Below, piece after piece: positions 15,565 to 24,339 of a DNA stretch of 48,382 bases; position 1 is the stretch's first letter, and each line of letters opens with the position of its first letter. The notes under the pieces are model-generated. The model was not told the origin of the DNA, made no database searches, and was given only the letters and a program-made list of their open reading frames with translations. The DNA comes from Lachnospiraceae bacterium. Its GTDB lineage: Bacteria; Bacillota; Clostridia; Lachnospirales; Lachnospiraceae. Both the position numbers and the translations under genes were made by a program. The stretch spans positions 1 through 48,382 of the forward strand of contig JAFUIR010000003.1 of NCBI GenBank assembly GCA_017468395.1, written 5' to 3'.

Positions 15565-15945
15565 ATGATGATAATCCAAATTGATTTTAATAGTGATGAA
15601 GCCATCTACCTTCAATTGCGCAATCAGATTATTCTGGGAATTGCAACATCCCGGTTGCGTGAGGGGGATCCGCTGCCGTCAGTCAGACAACTGGCAGATG
15701 ATATTGGTATTAATATGCATACCGTAAACAAAGCATATACTGTATTGAGGCAGGAAGGATATGTAAAGGTTGACAGGCGCAAAGGTGCAGTAGTGGCTCT
15801 GGATATAGACAAAATGAGAGCTGTGGCTGAACTGCGCAGGGAACTTTATGTGATTCTGGCAAAGAGTACCTGTAAGAATATTTCCAGGGAAGAAGTGCAT
15901 GCTTTAATTGATGAAATATATGAGGAGTATGGAGGAATCTGTTAA
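15565..15945 (+). CDS. GntR-family (YtrA-type) transcriptional regulator
   Basis: The 126-residue protein has the GntR winged helix (A-I-Y-L-Q-L-R-N-Q-I, then L-P-S-V-R-Q-L-A-D-D-I-G-I-N-M-H-T-V-N, then R-K-G-A-V-V) and only a short C-terminal helical tail, as in the YtrA subfamily. It binds DNA as a dimer, usually at its own promoter. Its stop codon overlaps the clpC start (TAATG), so it is probably the regulator of this operon. That takes the place occupied by ctsR in Bacillus. The effector is unknown. Confidence 0.9.
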   Translation: MMIIQIDFNSDEAIYLQLRNQIILGIATSRLREGDPLPSVRQLADDIGINMHTVNKAYTVLRQEGYVKVDRRKGAVVALDIDKMRAVAELRRELYVILAKSTCKNISREEVHALIDEIYEEYGGIC

Positions 15946-18392
15946 TGCATTTAGAGTATACAGACAAAGCGAAAGCGGCTTTGCTTCTGGCGGAAAGAGT
16001 GGCTAAAAGGTTGCGTCAGGGTTATGTAGGAACGGAGCATATTTTGGTGGGGCTTATACGGGAAAAAACCGGAGTTGCTGCAAAAGTGCTTTTTGACAAT
16101 GGCGTGAGTGAAGAGAATGTCATGGAGCTGATTCGTGATTTGATTGCCGTGGAAAGTCCGATTTTAATAAAGGACAGGGAAAATTATTCTCCCAGAGCCT
16201 GCAAAGTGCTGGAGGAGGCAGATGCACTTGCACAGCGGTTTAGGGCCACAAAAATCGGCACAGAACACATTTTGATGGGAATAATCCGTGAGGGAGAAAA
16301 TGTAGCAGTACGCCTGCTTAATACCTTGGGAGTTTCCACACAGAAAATTTATATTGATATGCTGGTGGCCATCGGAGAGGACGGCGGACTTTACAAAGAA
16401 GATTTGGCAAAGTCTAAGCAGGGAAAGAAAGGTCCAAGTACCTTGGCGCAGTACAGCCGTGATTTAACCGCTCTGGCAAGAGAAGGCAGACTGGATCCTG
16501 TGATAGGGCGTGAAGAAGAAATTGCGAGAGTGATACAAATTTTGAGCAGACGAAGCAAGAATAATCCGTGCCTTATCGGTGAGCCCGGTGTGGGAAAAAC
16601 CGCTGTGGTGGAAGGATTGGCGCTGCGGATTGCCACCGGGGAAGTGCCCTTTACCGTTAAGGATAAGAGAGTGCTGACACTGGATCTGTCAGGCATGGTG
16701 GCAGGAAGTAAATACAGGGGCGAATTTGAAGAACGTATCAAAAAAGTAATTAAAGAAGTAATTGACGATGGAAATATCATTCTCTTTTTGGATGAACTTC
16801 ATACCATCATCGGGGCAGGAGGCGCAGAGGGTGCCATTGATGCCTCCAATATTTTGAAACCTTCCTTGGCGAGGGGCGAAATCCAGTTGATCGGAGCAAC
16901 CACCATTGCGGAATACCGCAAATATGTGGAAAAAGACGCAGCCCTTGAGAGACGTTTTCAGCCGGTCAGTGTGGAAGAACCCACGGAGGAAGAGGCCGTG
17001 CGTATTTTGGAAGGCATTGCTTCAAGATATGAAGAGCATCATCAGGTAACAATCCTGCCGGAGGCAATCAGTGCTGCGGTAAAATTATCCGCAAGATATA
17101 TTAACGACAGGAATTTGCCTGATAAGGCCATTGATTTGATTGACGAAGCAGCGGCTGCGGTACGTTTAAACAGCAGAAATCTGCCGGATAAACAAAAGGA
17201 ACTGCTTACGCAGATTCAGGAACTGGATGTAAAAATTGAACGCTACATGCGCATGGAAGATTTTGAACAGGCAGGAATGTTTAAACGGGAGCAGGATGAA
17301 CTTTTCAAAAAACTGGAGCGCATGAAGAGGCGCAATGCCCAAAGTCAGGCTAAGAAAGAATTTTCCATCGGTGAAAATGAGATTGCGGAAGTGGTGGCAA
17401 TGTGGACCAAGATTCCCGTAAAGAAACTGGCGGAAAAGGAAAGCGAACGTCTTTTAAAATTAGAATCTATTTTGCACAAGAGAGTTATTGGTCAGGAGGA
17501 AGCGGTGAAAGCAGTGGCAAAGGCCATGCGCAGAGGCCGTGTAGGGCTGAAGGACCCCAACCGCCCCATTGGTTCGTTCCTGTTTTTGGGACCTACCGGT
17601 GTGGGTAAAACGGAACTTAGTAAAGCCTTGGCAGAGGCGATGTTTGGCTCGGAAAATGCCCTTATCAGAGTGGATATGTCGGAGTATATGGAAGGGCATT
17701 CTGTTTCCAAAATGATTGGTTCACCGCCGGGATATGTGGGCTTTGACGAGGGCGGACAACTCAGTGAAAAAGTGCGCAGGAATCCTTACTCCGTCGTTCT
17801 TTTTGATGAGATTGAAAAAGCGCATCCCGATGTGTTCAACGTGCTTTTGCAAGTCCTTGACGATGGTCACATTACCGATTCAAAAGGACGAAAGGTAAGT
17901 TTTAAAAATACCATTTTGATTATGACTTCCAATGCCGGAGCCCAGAGAATCGTAGAGCCCAAGAATTTAGGATTTGCGGCAGAGTCTTCAGAGGAAAAAG
18001 ATTATGAGAAGATGAAGTCCGGAGTTATGGAAGAAGTTAAAAAGATGTTTAAGCCGGAATTTATCAACCGTATTGATGAAATTATGGTGTTCCATCAGCT
18101 GAATGACAAGAATATGAAGGAGATTATCACTCTTCTTGCAAATAATCTGTCCAAGAGATGCGAGCAGCAGATGAACATCCGGTTACAGTTATCCTCTTCC
18201 CTTAAAGAGCATTTAGTGGTAAAATATGCAGACAAGAAAATGGGAGCACGACCTTTGAAACGTGCTATCCAGTCTGTGGTGGAAGATGCACTGGCAGAAG
18301 AGATTCTGCTAAAGAAAGTAAAACCGGGAGATATGGTTACTGCCGGATACAAAAATGAAAAAGTAGTATTTACAGTTCGTGAAGAAAAGTAA
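15945..18392 (+). CDS. clpC: ATP-dependent Clp protease ATP-binding subunit ClpC
   Basis: The 815-residue Hsp100 protein has two N-terminal Clp repeats (residues about 1-140), a first AAA+ domain with Walker A G-E-P-G-V-G-K-T at 213-220, a middle domain with a UVR-like segment (about 425-460), and a second AAA+ domain with G-P-T-G-V-G-K-T at 549-556. It unfolds damaged or tagged proteins and feeds them to ClpP. The start overlaps the stop of the GntR gene. No mcsA or mcsB is adjacent, unlike the Bacillus ctsR operon. Confidence 0.96.
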   Translation: MHLEYTDKAKAALLLAERVAKRLRQGYVGTEHILVGLIREKTGVAAKVLFDNGVSEENVMELIRDLIAVESPILIKDRENYSPRACKVLEEADALAQRFRATKIGTEHILMGIIREGENVAVRLLNTLGVSTQKIYIDMLVAIGEDGGLYKEDLAKSKQGKKGPSTLAQYSRDLTALAREGRLDPVIGREEEIARVIQILSRRSKNNPCLIGEPGVGKTAVVEGLALRIATGEVPFTVKDKRVLTLDLSGMVAGSKYRGEFEERIKKVIKEVIDDGNIILFLDELHTIIGAGGAEGAIDASNILKPSLARGEIQLIGATTIAEYRKYVEKDAALERRFQPVSVEEPTEEEAVRILEGIASRYEEHHQVTILPEAISAAVKLSARYINDRNLPDKAIDLIDEAAAAVRLNSRNLPDKQKELLTQIQELDVKIERYMRMEDFEQAGMFKREQDELFKKLERMKRRNAQSQAKKEFSIGENEIAEVVAMWTKIPVKKLAEKESERLLKLESILHKRVIGQEEAVKAVAKAMRRGRVGLKDPNRPIGSFLFLGPTGVGKTELSKALAEAMFGSENALIRVDMSEYMEGHSVSKMIGSPPGYVGFDEGGQLSEKVRRNPYSVVLFDEIEKAHPDVFNVLLQVLDDGHITDSKGRKVSFKNTILIMTSNAGAQRIVEPKNLGFAAESSEEKDYEKMKSGVMEEVKKMFKPEFINRIDEIMVFHQLNDKNMKEIITLLANNLSKRCEQQMNIRLQLSSSLKEHLVVKYADKKMGARPLKRAIQSVVEDALAEEILLKKVKPGDMVTAGYKNEKVVFTVREEK

Positions 18393-18416
18393 TAATTACC
18401 TAGGAGGAAATTAAAA

Positions 18417-18830
18417 ATGGCAACAGTACAGGAGTTACTTCGAACAGAGGCAAATGGAGCAATCAGTTTTGGAAATCACACGTTACAGCAGAAGGCAAAA
18501 GTGGAAGACTTTGAACATGCCGGAGATTTGCTGAAAGTAAAAACTTACAATGAGATTACCAAACTGGAAAAAAATGGAATGTTTTTGTATGAATCTGTTC
18601 CCGGCACAAGTGTGGTAAACTTTGTGGAAGAACCTACGGGGGTAGAGTTTGTGGTAGAAGGAGACGAAGATGCACAACTTACAGTAGGTCTTTTGGAAGA
18701 GACACAGTATGAAGTATTTGTTGCAGGAAATAACGTTGGTAAAATGACCACGGGACTTAGCGGCAAACTGAGTCTGTCCGTGGAACTTGCCGGCGCAGGA
18801 GAAGTGTCAGTAAAGATTGTGCAGGCATAG
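18417..18830 (+). CDS. Conserved hypothetical protein (sometimes labelled endosialidase)
   Basis: The 137-residue protein has AGGAGG before the ATG. It is acidic, rich in V, E and G, lacks cysteine, and has alternating hydrophobic strands in the second half (L-T-V-G-L-L-E-E-T, Y-E-V-F-V-A-G-N, S-L-S-V-E-L-A-G), suggesting a beta-sandwich. I recall similar Lachnospiraceae proteins carrying the label endosialidase, but no sialidase motif (Asp box, FRIP) is visible, so I do not assign that activity. It sits 24 bases after clpC and 3 bases before radA. Confidence 0.75.
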   Translation: MATVQELLRTEANGAISFGNHTLQQKAKVEDFEHAGDLLKVKTYNEITKLEKNGMFLYESVPGTSVVNFVEEPTGVEFVVEGDEDAQLTVGLLEETQYEVFVAGNNVGKMTTGLSGKLSLSVELAGAGEVSVKIVQA

Positions 18831-18833
18831 TTT

Positions 18834-20198
18834 ATGGCGAAAAAAATCGTAACAGTATATTATTGTCAAAATTGTGGGCATGAGTCATCCAAATGGATGG
18901 GGCAATGCCCCGGATGTAAAGAGTGGAATACCTTTGTGGAGGAGACAGTGGATGCTTCTGCAAAAAAAGGTGCAGGCTTACGCTTGGATAAAAAAGAAGC
19001 GCAGCCTGTGGCACTTTCCGATATTTCCACTGCGGCAGAAGACAAGGTTTTGACAGGAATTGCAGAACTGGACAGAGTGCTTGGGGGCGGTATTGTGGCG
19101 GGTTCCCTTACTTTGGTGGGTGGTGACCCTGGCATCGGAAAATCGACTCTTTTGCTCCAAACCTGTAGAAAATTGTCTCTGTCCGGGCATAAAGTCTTGT
19201 ATATTTCCGGGGAAGAGTCTTTGAAACAGATTAAACTTAGGGCAGACCGTATCGGTCATTTTAACGCCGATATGATGCTGCTTTGTGAGACAAATCTGGA
19301 CAATATCGAGGAGACTATACGCAGAACAAAACCTGAAATGGTAGTCATCGATTCCATCCAGACCATGTATAATGAAAATGTATCTTCGGCACCGGGCAGT
19401 GTATCCCAGGTGCGGGAATCTACCGGTGTTCTTTTGCAATTGGCAAAAGGAATGGGTGTATCCATCTTCATTGTAGGACATGTGACAAAAGAGGGAACAG
19501 TGGCAGGTCCCAGAGTTTTGGAGCATATGGTAGATACGGTGCTCTATTTTGAAGGTGACAGACATGCCTCTTACCGTATTTTGCGCGGAGTGAAAAACCG
19601 TTTCGGTTCCACCAATGAAATCGGTGTGTTTGAGATGCGTGAGGAAGGACTTGTGGAAGTGGAAAATCCTTCCGAATATATGTTAAACGGCAGACCGGAA
19701 AATGCCAGCGGTTCTGTGGTGTCCTGTTCCATGGAAGGCACCAGACCTCTTCTTATAGAAATTCAGGCTCTTGTATGCCGTTCCAATTTCGGAATTCCCA
19801 GAAGACAGGCCATCGGTACGGATTTTAACCGTGTGAACCTGTTGATGGCGGTGCTGGAAAAAAGGCTTGGTATTCAGATGGGGGATTGCGATGCCTATGT
19901 GAATATTACCGGTGGGATCCGTATTGCGGAACCTGCCATTGATCTTGGAATTGTGCTGGCGATTGTGTCCAGTTTTAAAAATAGAGCCATTGACGAGAAG
20001 ACCATTGCTTTTGGAGAGGTGGGTCTTTCCGGGGAAGTGCGTGCAGTCAGCATGGCTAAGCAACGTGCGCAGGAGGCAAAGAAACTGGGCTTTACAACTT
20101 GTATTATGCCCAAAGTCAGTGCCGATGGAATTAAGGCAATAGATGGAATCCGTATTATCGGTGTCAGTACAGTGCAGGATGCAGTGGAATTGATTTAA
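18834..20198 (+). CDS. radA: DNA repair protein RadA (Sms)
   Basis: The 454-residue protein has a C4 zinc finger (C11, C14, C25, C28), a RecA-like ATPase with Walker A G-G-D-P-G-I-G-K-S-T near residues 95-104, the RadA signature K-N-R-F-G-S-T-N-E-I-G near residue 254, and a Lon-protease-like C-terminal domain (I-A-E-P-A-I-D-L-G and F-G-E-V-G-L-S-G-E-V-R). It promotes branch migration in recombinational repair. Placement after clpC is common in Firmicutes. Confidence 0.96.
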   Translation: MAKKIVTVYYCQNCGHESSKWMGQCPGCKEWNTFVEETVDASAKKGAGLRLDKKEAQPVALSDISTAAEDKVLTGIAELDRVLGGGIVAGSLTLVGGDPGIGKSTLLLQTCRKLSLSGHKVLYISGEESLKQIKLRADRIGHFNADMMLLCETNLDNIEETIRRTKPEMVVIDSIQTMYNENVSSAPGSVSQVRESTGVLLQLAKGMGVSIFIVGHVTKEGTVAGPRVLEHMVDTVLYFEGDRHASYRILRGVKNRFGSTNEIGVFEMREEGLVEVENPSEYMLNGRPENASGSVVSCSMEGTRPLLIEIQALVCRSNFGIPRRQAIGTDFNRVNLLMAVLEKRLGIQMGDCDAYVNITGGIRIAEPAIDLGIVLAIVSSFKNRAIDEKTIAFGEVGLSGEVRAVSMAKQRAQEAKKLGFTTCIMPKVSADGIKAIDGIRIIGVSTVQDAVELI

Positions 20199-20304
20199 TC
20201 GGTGGTATATTTTTCCAAACATGTCCATATACTATATTGACCGTCCGGTTTTCGTAAAAACGGACACAGGAACGGAAAAAAGTAGTGCGAAATGGAGGAA
20301 AAAG

Positions 20305-20529
20305 ATGGCACGCGGAGTAAAAAAATCCATAGAAGAAAAAATTGCAGAAAAAAAAGAACTGATTGCATCTCTGGAAGTAAGAGTAGAGAAGGAACGCAAA
20401 GAACTGGAACTGCTTTTGAACGAACAGAAGCAGCAGGAAGTGGAAAGCCTTTATAATCTGCTGAAAGAAGCAAAATTAAGCGTAAACGAAGCCGCTGAGA
20501 TTTTAAAATCCCAGGCGTGTATGGCGTGA
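20305..20529 (+). CDS. Small coiled-coil protein (74 aa)
   Basis: The ATG at 20305 has GGAGGA upstream. Residues about 9-55 are almost wholly E, K, L, R and Q in a heptad-like pattern, so a coiled coil is likely. The end, L-S-V-N-E-A-A-E-I-L, resembles a short HTH such as those in MerR- or H-NS-like proteins. A hairpin with GTCCG (20243-20247) and CGGAC (20261-20265) lies in its leader. I do not recognise a family. A small DNA-binding or scaffold protein is possible. Confidence 0.6.
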   Translation: MARGVKKSIEEKIAEKKELIASLEVRVEKERKELELLLNEQKQQEVESLYNLLKEAKLSVNEAAEILKSQACMA

Positions 20530-20554
20530 AATGGAGAGAAATTTAGTTTACATG

Positions 20555-20580
20555 AAAGAGTCGTTGAAGGGCGGCTCTTT
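20555..20580 (+). terminator. Possible terminator hairpin
   Basis: AAAGAG-TCG, loop of eight bases, CGG-CTCTTT, followed by CTCTATGT. The tail is pyrimidine-rich but has few T residues, so efficiency is doubtful. Confidence 0.4.
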
Positions 20581-20658
20581 CTCTATGTGTGCAAGAGTGG
20601 GATTCGCTGAAGCAGTTTCGAAAAAAAGGAAATAAAATCAATTTTTTGCAAATAGTGC

Positions 20659-20688
20659 TTGCTTAATTGTAGGGTGTTGTGCTATAAT
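20659..20688 (+). promoter_or_regulatory. Promoter of tRNA-Trp
   Basis: TTGCTT (20659-20664), 18 bases, TATAAT (20683-20688), about 31 bases before the tRNA. Confidence 0.65.
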
Positions 20689-20718
20689 AATTCTCGGCAG
20701 TTGAAAAAAGCCGTTTAT

Positions 20719-20789
20719 AGGGGAATAGTACAGCGGTAGTGCGGCGGTCTCCAAAACCGTTAACGGGGGTTCGATCCCCTCTTCCCCTG
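20719..20789 (+). tRNA. tRNA-Trp (anticodon CCA)
   Basis: All four stems fold: acceptor AGGGGAA (20719-20725) with TTCCCCT (20782-20788), D stem GTAC with GTGC, anticodon stem GCGGT with ACCGT around loop CTCCAAA (anticodon CCA at 20751-20753), and T stem GGGGG with CCCTC around TTCGATC. Discriminator G is at 20789. The 3' CCA is not encoded. Confidence 0.97.
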
Positions 20790-20792
20790 CTA

Positions 20793-20825
20793 AAGAATGT
20801 CTTAGAAATAAGGCATTCTTTTTTT
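20793..20825 (+). terminator. Rho-independent terminator of tRNA-Trp
   Basis: AAGAATGTCTTA, loop GAAA, TAAGGCATTCTT (one T-G pair), followed by TTTTT. Confidence 0.9.
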
Positions 20826-20979
20826 GCGTATTAATTGACCTTACATCTTTTGTGACAGTGGGCATGCAAAGTAATCATCTTATCGGTAACGCAACGGAAA
20901 TACCCAAAAAAGTACACAAAAAGCGCCCTGTTACATATTGTACCTTTTTCACAAAAAAGATTTTACCCGATGAAAAACA

Positions 20980-21009
20980 CTGACAAATCTGCAAAAAGCA
21001 TGCTAAAAT
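20980..21009 (+). promoter_or_regulatory. Promoter of the CarD-family gene
   Basis: CTGACA (20980-20985), 18 bases, TAAAAT (21004-21009), 51 bases before the start. Confidence 0.5.
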
Positions 21010-21059
21010 ATTTTTAATGTATGAAAACAGTTTGAGATGTTAGTAAACAGGAGGTAAAA

Positions 21060-21572
21060 ATGTTTGAAATAGGTGAATATATTATTTACGGAACCAAAGG
21101 TGTATGTCAGGTGATGGATATTACGACCATGAATCTGGATGGTGTGCCTAAGGATACCAAATACTATATTCTACAGCCGTGGAACCAAAGTGGTAGCAGA
21201 ATTTTTGTATCCGTAGACAATCAAAAGACAATTATGCGGAAAATTTTGACTAAAGAGGAAGCAAATGCGCTGATTGACAAGATTCCGGAGATTGAAGAAA
21301 TCTGGGTGGATAACGATAAGGTAAGGGAAGAGAAATATAAAGAATGTATCAGAACCTGTGAATGCAGCGAACTTGTGCGCATCATTAAAACCTTGTATTT
21401 GCGCAGGGAAGAGCGCCTAAAGGCAGGAAAGAAGATTACCACTACGGATGAGCGTTATTTAAAGTCGGCGGAGGAGCACTTGTATACTGAATTATCGGTT
21501 GCGCTGGATATACCCGTGGAGAATATGGAAAAATACATTACTGAAAAGGTAGAAAAAGTGAATATATTGTAA
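21060..21572 (+). CDS. CarD family transcriptional regulator
   Basis: The 170-residue protein opens with F-E-I-G-E-Y-I-I-Y-G-T-K-G-V-C-Q-V, the Tudor-like RNA-polymerase-interacting domain of CarD/CdnL proteins, followed by a helical C-terminal domain (residues about 70-170) that contacts promoter DNA. Family members stabilise open complexes, often at ribosomal RNA promoters. It is a single-gene unit between its own promoter and terminator. AGGAGG lies 6 bases before the ATG. Confidence 0.92.
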   Translation: MFEIGEYIIYGTKGVCQVMDITTMNLDGVPKDTKYYILQPWNQSGSRIFVSVDNQKTIMRKILTKEEANALIDKIPEIEEIWVDNDKVREEKYKECIRTCECSELVRIIKTLYLRREERLKAGKKITTTDERYLKSAEEHLYTELSVALDIPVENMEKYITEKVEKVNIL

Positions 21573-21604
21573 CTTTTATATAAAAAAAGAAACTTGAAAT
21601 TAGT

Positions 21605-21636
21605 AACTCGTACCATTGCGTGCGGGTTATTTTTTT
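21605..21636 (+). terminator. Rho-independent terminator
   Basis: AACTCGTA, loop of eight bases, TGCGGGTT (with wobble pairs), then A and a run of seven T. Confidence 0.8.
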
Positions 21637-21654
21637 GCTAATCTTTAAACAAGA

Positions 21655-21670
21655 GCAACCGATTGCGCAG
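21655..21670 (+). promoter_or_regulatory. LacI-type operator upstream of the regulator gene
   Basis: GCAACCGATTGC (21655-21666), followed by GCAG, is an imperfect palindrome centred on CG, as expected for LacI-family operators. The same 12-mer occurs before the sugar-binding protein gene. It suggests autoregulation. Confidence 0.65.
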
Positions 21671-21708
21671 TGCGTTAATCTGCAAATATTCAAGGTTGGA
21701 AGGGAAAA

Positions 21709-22728
21709 ATGGACGAAATGATGGATAAGAAGAAAGTGACAATTGATGATATTGCACGGGAATTACAGGTGTCCAAGACAACGGTATCCAGAGCGATTTC
21801 CGGCAAAGGCCGAATCGGAAGTGCAACCAGGGAAAAGGTGCTGAAATACATACAGGAAACCAATTACAAGCCCAATGCGGTTGCCAAAGGTTTGGCGCAG
21901 TCCAAAACATATAATATTGGTTTTGTTATGCCGGGAGATTACAGTCTGGTAGACCTGCCGTTCTTTCAGGAATGTTTGGTAGGCGTAAGTGAGATTGCTT
22001 CTTCATATGATTATGATGTGTTGATATCCATGGTTTCGGAAAGGGACATTCACCAACTGGAGAGAGTAATTGACAATCATAAAGTGGACGGAGTAATCCT
22101 TACAAGAACTTTGGTGAAAGATAAACCGGCAGAATTTTTGAAGTCAAAAGGAATTCCTTTTGTAACAATTGGAACAACTTTGAATAAAGATGTGATTCAG
22201 GTAGATAATGACCACAGGAGTGCATGCAGAGAATTGACCGGCATTTTATTGATGCGGGGAATCAGAAAGATGGCTCTTATTGGGGGAAACAAATCCCATG
22301 TGGTAACCCAGAAACGTCTGCAGGGCTTTAAAGATGCCTTTCTTGAGCAAAGTTGCAGCCCGGACAACAGTTTGATTTACATGGACGTGGAAAACAGTGT
22401 CATGATCGAGAAAATTGTGGAAGAACTGATTGACAGACAGGTAGAATGTGTAATCTGTATGGACGATTCCATTTGTACGCATGTGCTCAACAAATTGCGC
22501 AAGGAAAAAATAAGAGTACCCGCGGATATTAAGGTAGCATCTTTCTATAACAGCAGTTTGCTGGAAAGTAATGTACCTTCCATCACATCCCTGAACTTTG
22601 ACGTAAAAGAAATGGGCATGATTACCTGCAAGACTTTATTGGATTGTATGGACGGAAAAACAGTGCATGGCAGGACGCTTTTGGGCTATGAAGTATCCTT
22701 AAAAGAGTCAACCCAGAACATTCTTTAG
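21709..22728 (+). CDS. LacI-family transcriptional regulator
   Basis: The 339-residue protein begins its HTH at V-T-I-D-D-I-A-R-E-L-Q-V-S-K-T-T-V-S-R (residues about 7-25), with the hinge helix near residue 52. The remainder is a periplasmic-binding-protein-like sensor domain (N-I-G-F-V-M-P near residue 67, D-G-V-I-L-T-R near residue 127). It would bind a sugar or sugar phosphate and control the transport and hydrolase genes that follow. Matching operators lie before its own gene and before the binding-protein gene. Confidence 0.93.
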   Translation: MDEMMDKKKVTIDDIARELQVSKTTVSRAISGKGRIGSATREKVLKYIQETNYKPNAVAKGLAQSKTYNIGFVMPGDYSLVDLPFFQECLVGVSEIASSYDYDVLISMVSERDIHQLERVIDNHKVDGVILTRTLVKDKPAEFLKSKGIPFVTIGTTLNKDVIQVDNDHRSACRELTGILLMRGIRKMALIGGNKSHVVTQKRLQGFKDAFLEQSCSPDNSLIYMDVENSVMIEKIVEELIDRQVECVICMDDSICTHVLNKLRKEKIRVPADIKVASFYNSSLLESNVPSITSLNFDVKEMGMITCKTLLDCMDGKTVHGRTLLGYEVSLKESTQNIL

Positions 22729-22733
22729 AAGGC

Positions 22734-22750
22734 TTGCGCAACATGCGCAA
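22734..22750 (+). promoter_or_regulatory. Tandem TTGCGCAA-type half operators
   Basis: TTGCGCAA (22734-22741) and ATGCGCAA (22743-22750) are adjacent dyads directly after the regulator stop codon. They match the TTGCGCAA element at 22886-22893. Confidence 0.5.
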
Positions 22751-22815
22751 CTTAAACGAAACGTCAATAGTAAAATAGTCACATATTTTACCAGTTTTTT
22801 AGTTTATTATTTGCA

Positions 22816-22845
22816 TTGACAATTGGAATTATATTCTGTTATTCT
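22816..22845 (+). promoter_or_regulatory. Promoter of the sugar ABC transporter operon
   Basis: TTGACA (22816-22821), 18 bases, TATTCT (22840-22845). Operator sites follow immediately downstream, a geometry that fits repression. Confidence 0.6.
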
Positions 22846-22856
22846 TAACTTACAGA

Positions 22857-22893
22857 GCAACCGATTGCGCAGACAACTATATTAATTGCGCAA
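22857..22893 (+). promoter_or_regulatory. LacI-type operators downstream of the transporter promoter
   Basis: GCAACCGATTGC (22857-22868) is identical to the site before the regulator gene. TTGCGCAA (22886-22893) is a perfect palindrome. Both are centred on CG and lie between the promoter and the binding-protein start codon. Confidence 0.65.
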
Positions 22894-22926
22894 GGTATCA
22901 TTGCATAACAAGGGAGGAAAAATGTA

Positions 22927-24153
22927 ATGAAGAAAAAATTATTAGCGTTACTTATGGCTACTTCTATGGTAGCAACTCTGGCTGCTTGTGGCGGCGACAA
23001 TGGCGGCGAAAATGCAGGTAGCGGAGAAACAGTTGCCCTGACTGTTTGGGCAGCAGAAGAAGATCAGGAACTTACATCTGCACTGGTTGAGAAATTCAAA
23101 GCAGCAAATCCTGACCAGACCTTTGACATCACAATCGGTGTTCAGAGTGAAGCAACAGCAAAAGACACAATTCTTGTAGACGTAGAAGCAGCAGCAGACG
23201 TATTTGCATTTGCAAATGACCAGATTCAGTCTCTGGTAGATGCAGGCGCACTGCAGCCCGTACAGGATGTTGACACAGTAACTAAAAACAACGTAGCAGG
23301 TTCTGTATCAGCAGCAACAATCAACAATACTCTGTACGCATATCCGTTCTCCGCTGATAACGGTTACTTCTTGTACTACAACAGCAGCCTTCTGTCAGAA
23401 GAAGATGTACAGTCTTATGACAACCTTCTTGCAGCAGCTGAAAAATTGAATAAAAAAGTTGGTCACGTACTTAACAGTGGATGGTGGCTTGGTGGTTTCT
23501 ACCACGCAGCAGGTTTCCACACAACAAGAACTGCTGAAGGTGGCACAGACCTTAACTGGAACGGTACAGCAGATTACACAGGTGTAGAAGTTACTCAGGG
23601 TATCCTTGATATCGTAGCAAGCCCTGCATTTGTAGCAATCAACGATGGTGAAACAGGTAACAACATTGCTTCCGGTGAATTCGTAGCATTCGTTACAGGT
23701 ACATGGGATGCAGGTACTTGTCAGGCAGCTTTCGGCGATGGTTATGCAGCAACAAAACTTCCTACATTCACAGTAGCCGGCAAACAGGTACAGGAAGGTA
23801 CCATCGGTGGTTACAAAATGATGGGTGTAAACGCATATTCCGATAACGTAGGTTGGGCTATGGAACTTGCTTTGTTCCTGACAAACGAAGAAAGCCAGGT
23901 AACAAGATTCGAGCAGAGACAGATTGGACCTTCCAACATCAAAGCAGCAGAATCTGATGCAGTAAAAGCAAACATTGCTATCGCAGCAATCGCTATGCAG
24001 AACCAGTGGGCAACATTGCAGACAGCAGGAGATAACTTCTGGGCTCCTTCCAAGACATTCGGCGAAATCCTTGCAAAAGGAAATCCTGATGGAACAGATT
24101 TGCAGACATTGCTTGATACAATGGTAAAAGATGCAAGTGCAGCTCCCCAATAA
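22927..24153 (+). CDS. Extracellular sugar-binding lipoprotein (MalE-like)
   Basis: The 408-residue protein has a lipoprotein signal ending L-A-A-C with the lipidated C21, then a Gly/Asn/Glu linker. The mature part starts with V-A-L-T-V-W-A-A-E-E-D, the usual first strand of family 1 solute-binding proteins (maltodextrin/oligosaccharide type). It captures an oligosaccharide outside the cell for the two permeases downstream. Codon use is strongly biased compared with neighbours, suggesting very high expression. AGGAGG precedes the ATG, and the terminator behind it would give more of this protein than of the permeases. No ATPase gene is nearby, so a shared MsmK-type ATPase is expected. Confidence 0.93.
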   Translation: MKKKLLALLMATSMVATLAACGGDNGGENAGSGETVALTVWAAEEDQELTSALVEKFKAANPDQTFDITIGVQSEATAKDTILVDVEAAADVFAFANDQIQSLVDAGALQPVQDVDTVTKNNVAGSVSAATINNTLYAYPFSADNGYFLYYNSSLLSEEDVQSYDNLLAAAEKLNKKVGHVLNSGWWLGGFYHAAGFHTTRTAEGGTDLNWNGTADYTGVEVTQGILDIVASPAFVAINDGETGNNIASGEFVAFVTGTWDAGTCQAAFGDGYAATKLPTFTVAGKQVQEGTIGGYKMMGVNAYSDNVGWAMELALFLTNEESQVTRFEQRQIGPSNIKAAESDAVKANIAIAAIAMQNQWATLQTAGDNFWAPSKTFGEILAKGNPDGTDLQTLLDTMVKDASAAPQ

Positions 24154-24187
24154 GAAGAATTAATATTCAGATAATGGGATAAAAAGT

Positions 24188-24223
24188 AACCCACATATGG
24201 TAAAAGATATGTGGGTTATTTTT
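24188..24223 (+). terminator. Terminator/attenuator between binding protein and permeases
   Basis: AACCCACATAT, loop of eight bases, ATATGTGGGTT, then ATTTTT. Partial read-through here would set the usual excess of binding protein over permease. Confidence 0.88.
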
Positions 24224-24339
24224 CCCTAAAGAATCGGAAAAAAGTGGAAAAATTGTAGGTTTTTATTACAAAAAACAGGGCAAAGTAATGTAAAGCTACA
24301 AGGTTTTCACAAAAAAGAAAGATAGGAGAGGGAAGAAAA

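Noticed and set aside
20638-20865. A 75-codon minus-strand frame over the tRNA region
   Set aside because: Its central part is the reverse translation of the tRNA-Trp gene, a well-known spurious reading frame.
23395-24150. 251-codon minus-strand frame opposite the sugar-binding protein gene
   Set aside because: It is a cysteine-rich shadow produced by repeated GCA/ACA codons of the real gene, and no ribosome binding site or homologous pattern is seen.
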